A stretch of DNA of 64,000 nt from Syntrophotaleaceae bacterium. GTDB taxonomy: Bacteria > Desulfobacterota > Desulfuromonadia > Desulfuromonadales > Syntrophotaleaceae. Position numbers and translations under genes: made by a program. The stretch is from the NCBI GenBank assembly GCA_041390365.1, contig JAWKQB010000002.1, forward strand, positions 934,001-998,000. Direction: 5' to 3'. Every line of letters begins with the position of its first letter. Position 1 is the first letter of the stretch. Below the pieces are notes generated by a model that ran no database searches, was not told the DNA's origin, and was given only the letters and a program-made list of their open reading frames with translations. Positions 58,219-64,000 of this stretch are shown piece by piece.

Positions 58219-60215
58219 AAGTCGACGTTGCAGTTGAAGGTGAGCGAATTGTAATGGACAGCGAGAATATCGTTGATGAGTCCCGCAACACAATTATTCT
58301 GGTCGGCAACCCCAATGTTGGAAAAAGCGTCCTTTTCAACGTCCTGACAGGAACTTATACCGTTGTTTCCAACTATCCGGGCACTTCGGTGGCCGTATCC
58401 CGCGGGCACTGCGAGATCGATGGTACGCGGTTTGAGATACTGGACACGCCCGGCATGTATTCCATCATGCCGATCACGGAGGAGGAGCGGGTCGCACGGG
58501 AGATGCTGCTGCTGGAAAAGCCCCATGCCGTCATCCACGTGGTGGACGCCCGCAACATCGAGCGGATGCTGCCGATGACCCTGCAGCTCATCGAAGCGGG
58601 GCTGCCGGTCATTCTGCTGGTCAATATCATCGACGAAGCCGAGCGGATCGGCATGAAAATAGACATCGGGCTGCTGCAAGAAAAACTGGGCATCCCGGTG
58701 ATCGGCGGCGCCATGCGCAGCAAACGCGGACTGCCGGAGGTCCGTCAGGCGATCGCCGCCTATTCCCCCGCGAAAAAGGCGGTGTTTGGATATTCGGCCG
58801 ATCTGGACCGGGACATCGACAAGGTCGCCTCCGCCCTCGGCGGCCGTTACGCCCTATCCAGAAGGGCTTTGGCCCTGCTGCTGCTGCAGAAGGATGAGGA
58901 AATCCTGCAGTTGGTCCGGTGCACCGAGGGCGAGAATTTCGCTCTGGTGGAGCAGTCGGTCAATCAGACGGTGTTCGAACGGCGGCTCGATCTCCACCTG
59001 AGGATCAGTCTGGAGAGGAAAAGGGTCTGCAAAGGGGTGCTGGATGGCGTCATCCAGCAGCCTCAGGAACGCAGGAAGAATTTCGCCGACCGCCTGTCCG
59101 CCTGGACCATCAATCCCTGGACCGGTTTCCCTCTGCTGCTGCTGGTGCTTTACTTCGGCATCTATCAGTTCGTTGGTCAGTTCGGCGCCGGCACGCTGGT
59201 CAATTTCTTCGAAGGGATCCTGTTCGAAAATTATCTCAATCCCTGGGCGATCGCACTGGTCGAGCGCGCGACTTCCTGGTACTGGCTGCGCGAGCTTCTG
59301 GTCGGTGAATACGGGCTGTTCACCCTCGGGGTCCGCTACGCCGTGGCTCTGGTGCTGCCGATCGTCGGCACCTTTTTCCTGACTTTCTCCATTATCGAGG
59401 ATGTGGGCTACTTTCCCCGCCTGGCCATGCTGGTTGACCGCATTTTCAAAAAAATCGGTCTCAACGGCCGGGCGGTGATCCCCATGGTGCTCGGTTTCGG
59501 CTGCGACACCATGGCCACCATGGTCACCCGCACCCTCGAAACCGTGCGGGAGCGCATTATCGTAACCCTGCTGCTGGCCCTGGCCGTTCCCTGCAGCGCC
59601 CAGCTCGGAGTCATCCTCGGTCTGTTGTCCGGGGTGCCCCTGGCCCTGCTGATCTGGGGCTTCTGTATCGCCCTGGTGTTTCTGGCCGTGGGATTTCTTT
59701 CGGCCCGCCTGATGCCTGGCGAGCAGCCGATGTTCTATATGGAGCTGCCCCCCCTGCGACTGCCCCAGTTTCACAACGTGATGATCAAGACCCTCAGCCG
59801 CATGCAATGGTATTTTCTGGAGATCTTTCCTCTGTTCATCATCGCGTCGGTGCTGCTGTGGGCCGGCAAAATGACCGGAGCCCTCAACTGGGTGGTCGCC
59901 GGCATGACGCCGCTGGTACGGTCCCTGGGCCTGCCCGCCGAGGTTTCCGCAGCCTTCATTTTCGGCTTTTTCCGGAGGGACTTCGGTGCTGCCGGGCTTT
60001 TTGACCTGCACAGCTCCGGACTGCTTTCCTCTCTTCAGCTGACCGTCGCGGCCGTGACCATGACCCTGTTCGTTCCCTGTATCGCCCAGTTTCTGATGAT
60101 GAAGAAGGAGAGGGGCTGGAAGGTAGCCCTGAGCATATTCCTGTTTGTTTCCCTGCTGGCCTTCAGCGTGGGCTGGCTGCTGAACCGCCTGTTGTCGGTC
60201 ACCGGATGGCTATGA
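58215..60215 (+). CDS. feoB: Ferrous iron transporter FeoB
   Basis: Inner membrane Fe(II) importer of about 666 residues. N-terminal G domain (about 20-180): G1 GNPNVGKS, SNYPGTSV, G3 DTPGMYSI, G4-like NIIDEA, followed by a short GDI-like helical part. The membrane core (about 290-660) has two Gate/nucleoside-recognition repeats, with PMVLGFGCDTMA and GFFRRDFGAAGLFDL. Slightly shorter than E. coli FeoB. The frame opens at a GTG (58203); the ATG at 58215 overlaps the fur stop. Its stop overlaps the small zinc-ribbon ORF. Confidence 0.92.
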   Translation: MKVDVAVEGERIVMDSENIVDESRNTIILVGNPNVGKSVLFNVLTGTYTVVSNYPGTSVAVSRGHCEIDGTRFEILDTPGMYSIMPITEEERVAREMLLLEKPHAVIHVVDARNIERMLPMTLQLIEAGLPVILLVNIIDEAERIGMKIDIGLLQEKLGIPVIGGAMRSKRGLPEVRQAIAAYSPAKKAVFGYSADLDRDIDKVASALGGRYALSRRALALLLLQKDEEILQLVRCTEGENFALVEQSVNQTVFERRLDLHLRISLERKRVCKGVLDGVIQQPQERRKNFADRLSAWTINPWTGFPLLLLVLYFGIYQFVGQFGAGTLVNFFEGILFENYLNPWAIALVERATSWYWLRELLVGEYGLFTLGVRYAVALVLPIVGTFFLTFSIIEDVGYFPRLAMLVDRIFKKIGLNGRAVIPMVLGFGCDTMATMVTRTLETVRERIIVTLLLALAVPCSAQLGVILGLLSGVPLALLIWGFCIALVFLAVGFLSARLMPGEQPMFYMELPPLRLPQFHNVMIKTLSRMQWYFLEIFPLFIIASVLLWAGKMTGALNWVVAGMTPLVRSLGLPAEVSAAFIFGFFRRDFGAAGLFDLHSSGLLSSLQLTVAAVTMTLFVPCIAQFLMMKKERGWKVALSIFLFVSLLAFSVGWLLNRLLSVTGWL

Positions 60216-60406
60216 TGCAATGCGCCTTCTGCGGCAGAGAATTCTCCTCCCGCTCCGGTGAGGCGAAAAACCCCTGCGGCCGCTGTCTGGGAAAATGCCA
60301 GAAACGCTATTGCCCTTACTGTGGATACGGAAATCCCCTGGTGCCCGGGTATCTGCAGAGGCGGAATAACCGAAAATCGAAGGAGAAAAAAAGTGACGAT
60401 GAATAA
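60212..60406 (+). CDS. Small cysteine-rich zinc-ribbon-like protein
   Basis: 64 residues with CxxC pairs at CAFC, CGRC, then CQKRYCPYC, giving at least six cysteines for one or two metal sites, and a very basic-acidic tail (RRNNRKSKEKKSDDE). The ATG at 60212 overlaps the feoB stop (ATGA) and the 3' end overlaps the start of the DtxR-FeoA gene, so it is embedded in the operon. It could be a small partner of FeoB or the regulator; no function is known to me. Confidence 0.65.
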   Translation: MMQCAFCGREFSSRSGEAKNPCGRCLGKCQKRYCPYCGYGNPLVPGYLQRRNNRKSKEKKSDDE

Positions 60407-61046
60407 TTCCTGCAAAGCCGAGGACCTGCTGGAGGCTCTCTGGATGGCCGTGGTGGAGGAGGGGGATAATTCCGCCAGTCTGGACGAGCTCGGTGTGGAA
60501 GCGGGGGACCAGGCCCTGGGCGAACTGGTCGCGCGGTCCCTGGTGGAAATCCAGGGTGAGCGGGTTTATCTGCGGCCTGCAGGACGCCTCGAAGGGGAGC
60601 AGGTGGTTCGGCGGCACCGCCTCGCCGAGCGCCTTATGATGGATATCCTCGACATGAAGGACTCCAATGCCAACAGCACCGCCTGCGAATTTGAACATCT
60701 CCTCAATGAAGGGATGGAAACCAAGATCTGCACCCTTCTCAACCATCCCACGACCTGCCCCCACGGCAAGCCGATCCCGCCGGGCCCCTGCTGTCTGGAA
60801 GCCCGGGAAAAGGGGGATGTCGGCGTCGTGAGCCTGACGGAGATCAAGGTGGGCGAGACGGCGGAGATCGCCTATCTGGCGACCGACGACAGCAAAAAAA
60901 TGCAGAAACTGATGTCCATGGGGGTTTTGCCCGGCAACCAGATCAGGCTCAACAGGAACTTTCCCAGCTACATCTTCAGTGTCGGCAATTCGGAGTTCGC
61001 CGTGGACGAAATGCTGGCCCGGGAAATTTTCGTTCGCAAGGGATGA
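60393..61046 (+). CDS. DtxR-family regulator fused to FeoA domain
   Basis: About 217 residues. N-terminal winged helix (about 8-65), metal-dependent dimerisation domain of DtxR/MntR type (about 65-145; RRHRLAERLMMDILDM, FEHLLNEGMETKICTLL, a CPHGKPIPPGPCC motif) and a C-terminal SH3-like FeoA domain (about 145-217; VGETAEIAYLA, KLMSMGVLPGNQIRL). So it can sense iron or manganese and carry FeoA function for FeoB in one chain. The start is probably the GTG at 60393, seven bases after AAGGAG; the ATG at 60399 is further away. It ends the fur-feoB-zinc ribbon-dtxR/feoA operon. Confidence 0.85.
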   Translation: MTMNNSCKAEDLLEALWMAVVEEGDNSASLDELGVEAGDQALGELVARSLVEIQGERVYLRPAGRLEGEQVVRRHRLAERLMMDILDMKDSNANSTACEFEHLLNEGMETKICTLLNHPTTCPHGKPIPPGPCCLEAREKGDVGVVSLTEIKVGETAEIAYLATDDSKKMQKLMSMGVLPGNQIRLNRNFPSYIFSVGNSEFAVDEMLAREIFVRKG

Positions 61047-61245
61047 CGGCCTCCAAACCTCCTTCTCCCTGCCGCTCATGAAAACTCCTTCCCTCCTCGG
61101 GATTATTTTGCTAAATTGACGGCCGGTAAATGAAATTCGACTTCGTCCGGGCGTTGACAGGGGTTTCTCCTCTTTTCTGCAGACATGCCTCCAGTAATCC
61201 TCCGCCCCCTGGCGAGAGCAGACGGATAATTTTCCCGAGGCTCGC

Positions 61246-63705
61246 ATGGCCGACCTTTTCGCCAATGCCACCCTGAAAAAAAAGCTCACCGGCATCACCA
61301 TGCTGGTCTGCAGCATCGTGCTGTTGCTGACCTTTGCCGCCTTCATCGCCGCGGAAATATTTTCTTTCCGCAAGGTCATGGTCAGCAACAACGCTTCCCT
61401 TGCCGAGGTCATCGCTGCGAACAGTTCCATCGCCCTGACTTTCAATGATCGCGACCTGGCTCAGAACACCCTGGAAGCCCTGGCTTCCCAACCCGATATC
61501 CAGCTGGCTTACATCTTCGACAAGCGGAATCAGCCTTTCGCCCGGTATTATAGATGCAAAGGCCAGGCTGAAGAGCACGCCTCCCGGCGCCTCGAACTAT
61601 CTGAACCCGAACTGAAACAGCTTGCCGAAGGGGTCAGCGCCGGGAAGAAATCGAGCCGCTTTTCCAGCAGCCACCTGACCACTTTTTGTCCGGTCTATTT
61701 CGAGGGAAATCCCGTCGGCATGGTCTATCTCAATGCCGATATAGGACCCTTCTACAACTGGCTGCATTTCTTTGCGGGGGCAGGGCTGCTGGTCGTCGGA
61801 GTCTCCTTTCTGCTGGCCTACCTGCTTTCTCTTCGCCTTCAGGAACTGGTGTCCCGTCCCATACTCTATCTTGTGGAGAAGATGAACCACGTTCGAAGGG
61901 AGGAGGATTTTTCCATCCGGGCGGAAAAAACCTCCGATGACGAGGTCGGATCTCTGGTCGATGGTTTCAACAGCATGCTCAGCCGGGTTGAGGAACGGGA
62001 CGGGCAACTGGAGCGCTATCGGCACCATCTCGAAGACCTGGTTTTCAAGCGGACTTCCGAACTGCACGAAGCGAATCAAAAATTACAGCAGACGGTCGTA
62101 GAGCTGGAAACCGCCAAAACCAAGATTGAAGCCGCAAGTCATGCCAAATCGCAATTTCTGACAAGCATCAGTCACGAGCTCCGAACCCCCATGGTCGGAG
62201 TGCTGGGGACTTCCGAACTGCTGTTGGCCAGCAGCCTCGATTACTATCAGCGCAATCTGGTGGAGACCCTCCTTGAATCGGGGGAGGGCTTGCTGACCCT
62301 GCTCAACGATCTTCTCGACCTGTCGAAAATTGAAGCGGGAAAACTTGTTCTGGAACACATTGATTTCAGCCTTGCGGAGATCATTGAAACCCCGGTCAAA
62401 TTGCTCGCCAAAGGGGCGCGGGACAAAAATCTCGAGTTGCTCTGCCGTTGTGAGCCCGATGTGCCAAGGCATCTGCGCGGGGATCCGGGCCGGCTGCGCC
62501 AGGTCATTTTCAACCTGGTCGGCAATGCCATAAAATTCACCCCGGCAGGTGAGGTTGCGCTCCACGTCAAACTGGTGCGGCAACAAACGGATCGTGCCAC
62601 CCTCCGTTTTCTGGTCAGTGACACCGGTATCGGCATCGCTCCGGCCGCCCGGGAGAGGATCTTCGATGCCTTCTGCCAGGCGGATAACTCCGTCACCCGT
62701 AAATTCGGCGGTACCGGATTGGGCTTGTCCATCGTCAAGCAGCTGGTGGAAAAGATGGGCGGAAAGATCGGTTTGAGCAGTGAACAGGGAACGGGATCCC
62801 TGTTCTATTTCACGGTCGATCTGGAGGTGCCCGAGAAAGTGGAGAGGGACCGCATTTCTCACGGAAAAAAAGGAACCGGAAAACGAGTCCTGGTCGTCGA
62901 CGACAGCCTGGCCGTTCGTCAGATGTTCCGGGAACGGTTCAAGGCGGAAGGGTTTGAGGTGGTTACGGCGGCAAGCTGTGAAGAGGGTTGGAGCCATCTG
63001 CAAAACGGCCAGGATGCCGGCAACGCTTTTTATGCCGTTGTCCTGGACGAGGAGCTGCCCGGGGAGGATAGCCGGCGTTTGGCCGAACTGCTGACCGAAA
63101 GCGGTTTTGACGGATGGCTGGTGGCCGTCAAGAACCGGGACAATATGCCCTGCGGGGAACTCGATGGCGTCGATGCCGTGATTTACAGGCCGCTGCTGCC
63201 CTCTGTGGTCGATGAATGCCTCGCGAAGATCCTCGAGGGACCTCCCTCGCCCCTGAAGGCGCCGCCGAAATCCGTTCAGGATCCGGACGGAGGTGCGGAG
63301 GATGAAAAGGAGCTGGTTAAACGCAGGGGCAGGATACTTGTGGCTGAAGACAACGTAACCACCCAGAATCTTTTGAAAATCAGTCTTGGCAGCGCCGGGC
63401 ACGAGGTCGTGGTTGCCGGAGACGGGAAAAGCGCTCTGGACATCTGGCGGAACTCGTCCTTCGACCTAATACTGATGGATTTCAATATGCCGGAGATGGA
63501 CGGCTGCACGGTTACTCGCCAGATCCGCGCCACGGGCTGGAGACATCCGATCGTGGGACTCACGGCCCATACTTCTGATAATCATGTCGAACAGTGCCGC
63601 GAGGCGGGCATGGACGACTATCTCTGCAAGCCTTTCAAACAGAAGCAATTGCATCAAGTCGTAGAAAAATGGCTGGCGGAAGGTGTCTTTTCGGGAGCCG
63701 GATGA
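61246..63705 (+). CDS. Membrane hybrid sensor histidine kinase
   Basis: 819 residues: TM1 (about 17-38), periplasmic sensor (about 40-165), TM2 (about 168-190), HAMP, coiled coil, HisKA with SISHELRTPMVG (His about 309), HATPase (NLVGNAIKF, GTGLGLSIVKQLV), then two receivers. Receiver 1 (about 547-665) keeps the phosphoacceptor Asp in VVLDEELPG but has Arg-Pro (YRPLLP) where Lys-Pro is usual. Receiver 2 (about 695-815) is intact (LVAEDN, LILMDFNMPEMDG, CKPF). No Hpt domain is visible, so an external phosphotransfer protein is expected. The ligand is unknown. Confidence 0.92.
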   Translation: MADLFANATLKKKLTGITMLVCSIVLLLTFAAFIAAEIFSFRKVMVSNNASLAEVIAANSSIALTFNDRDLAQNTLEALASQPDIQLAYIFDKRNQPFARYYRCKGQAEEHASRRLELSEPELKQLAEGVSAGKKSSRFSSSHLTTFCPVYFEGNPVGMVYLNADIGPFYNWLHFFAGAGLLVVGVSFLLAYLLSLRLQELVSRPILYLVEKMNHVRREEDFSIRAEKTSDDEVGSLVDGFNSMLSRVEERDGQLERYRHHLEDLVFKRTSELHEANQKLQQTVVELETAKTKIEAASHAKSQFLTSISHELRTPMVGVLGTSELLLASSLDYYQRNLVETLLESGEGLLTLLNDLLDLSKIEAGKLVLEHIDFSLAEIIETPVKLLAKGARDKNLELLCRCEPDVPRHLRGDPGRLRQVIFNLVGNAIKFTPAGEVALHVKLVRQQTDRATLRFLVSDTGIGIAPAARERIFDAFCQADNSVTRKFGGTGLGLSIVKQLVEKMGGKIGLSSEQGTGSLFYFTVDLEVPEKVERDRISHGKKGTGKRVLVVDDSLAVRQMFRERFKAEGFEVVTAASCEEGWSHLQNGQDAGNAFYAVVLDEELPGEDSRRLAELLTESGFDGWLVAVKNRDNMPCGELDGVDAVIYRPLLPSVVDECLAKILEGPPSPLKAPPKSVQDPDGGAEDEKELVKRRGRILVAEDNVTTQNLLKISLGSAGHEVVVAGDGKSALDIWRNSSFDLILMDFNMPEMDGCTVTRQIRATGWRHPIVGLTAHTSDNHVEQCREAGMDDYLCKPFKQKQLHQVVEKWLAEGVFSGAG

Positions 63706-63724
63706 CGGCAGGTTGGCATGAGGC

Positions 63725-64000
63725 ATGGACAAGATATTTCTACGGGACTCGGGTAAAACCCGTTTCTTTATAAAAATCCTGGCGGTCCTGAGTTTTCTGG
63801 CCTATCTGCTGGTGCTGACGGGGTTGTTCAAGACTCTCTTTTCAGGGAGAAAGGAGACTGAAATCCTGACCCTCGCATCCGCCTTGACTGTGGATGTCGG
63901 AGATCGGGAAAAACTCCTTAAAGTTTCGGGTTCTGGATTTGATGACAGGGTCAGGGCCAGCCTGAGTTTCGATACCGGAAATTATCGGGCGCTGGTCGGT
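63725..64000 (+). CDS. Membrane protein of unknown function (3' end outside window)
   Basis: The first 92 residues are seen. An N-terminal signal anchor (IKILAVLSFLAYLLVLTGLF, about 17-36) is followed by a hydrophilic, probably periplasmic stretch with a DVGDREKLLKVSG segment. It starts 19 bp after the hybrid kinase gene, on the same strand, so it may belong to its operon. Too short to assign a family. Confidence 0.6.
   Translation, partial: MDKIFLRDSGKTRFFIKILAVLSFLAYLLVLTGLFKTLFSGRKETEILTLASALTVDVGDREKLLKVSGSGFDDRVRASLSFDTGNYRALVG

Overview
The window is about 64 kb of a GC-rich, gene-dense bacterial chromosome. It most resembles Desulfuromonadales/Geobacterales (Desulfobacterota, formerly Deltaproteobacteria). 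This rests on the combination of nif cofactor genes behind a sigma-54 promoter, a methylcitrate cycle, a single-chain pyruvate carboxylase, an NtrC-family regulator, PilZ/HD-GYP proteins, LpxH and an FeoB/DtxR-FeoA operon. The genus cannot be read from the sequence. No rRNA, tRNA, insertion sequence, prophage or CRISPR array was found. It reads as core chromosome, not an island.

Layout. 0-7 kb: the 3' part of nifV, a ferritin-like protein, a double-GNAT protein, a polyprenyl diphosphate synthase and Lon. 7-12 kb: a paired M16 peptidase operon, a YihY membrane protein with a long cytoplasmic tail, and LpxH. 12-16 kb (minus strand): prpB-prpC-prpD for propionyl-CoA through methylcitrate. 16-22 kb: a CPA2/Kef-type antiporter, a secreted protein of unknown role, a 72-residue orphan, an R3H/SpoIIIAA-like ATPase and an M20 peptidase. 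22-26 kb (minus strand): nifE-nifN and a NifU-like/NifQ fusion, led by a sigma-54 promoter with an NtrC-like upstream site. 26-30 kb: a cysteine-cluster protein, an archaemetzincin, a DUF4213/DUF364 protein, a PhoU-like helical protein and an OmpA-type lipoprotein. 30-38 kb: nadC, birA, coaX, an EF-G paralogue, a HEAT-like protein, a MOSC protein and MoaB/Mog. 38-44 kb: a cyclic-di-GMP-related cluster (pseudo-receiver-PilZ, HD-GYP, HEAT-like protein, NtrC-type regulator). 44-50 kb: NfeD-slipin and pyruvate carboxylase. 50-56 kb: an 1838-residue kinase/ATPase/histidine kinase and an AEC transporter. 56-64 kb: TlpA-CcdA, a Fur-led feo operon, a hybrid histidine kinase and the start of a membrane protein.

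Genes that work together: nifV (homocitrate), nifE/nifN (FeMo-co scaffold) and the NifU-NifQ fusion (probable Fe-S/Mo supply) all serve nitrogenase cofactor synthesis. prpBCD and pyruvate carboxylase join propionate oxidation and anaplerosis to the TCA cycle, with BirA as the probable biotinylating enzyme for pyruvate carboxylase. The Fur-FeoB-zinc ribbon-DtxR/FeoA operon has a Fur-type box at its promoter.

The most unusual non-coding feature is a series of short tandem repeats in the spacers, with periods of 6, 7 and 9 bp and a different unit at each site. Several are arranged as inverted pairs. The most interesting coding features are the NifU-NifQ fusion and an unnamed N-terminal module shared by the neighbouring HD-GYP and HEAT-like proteins.
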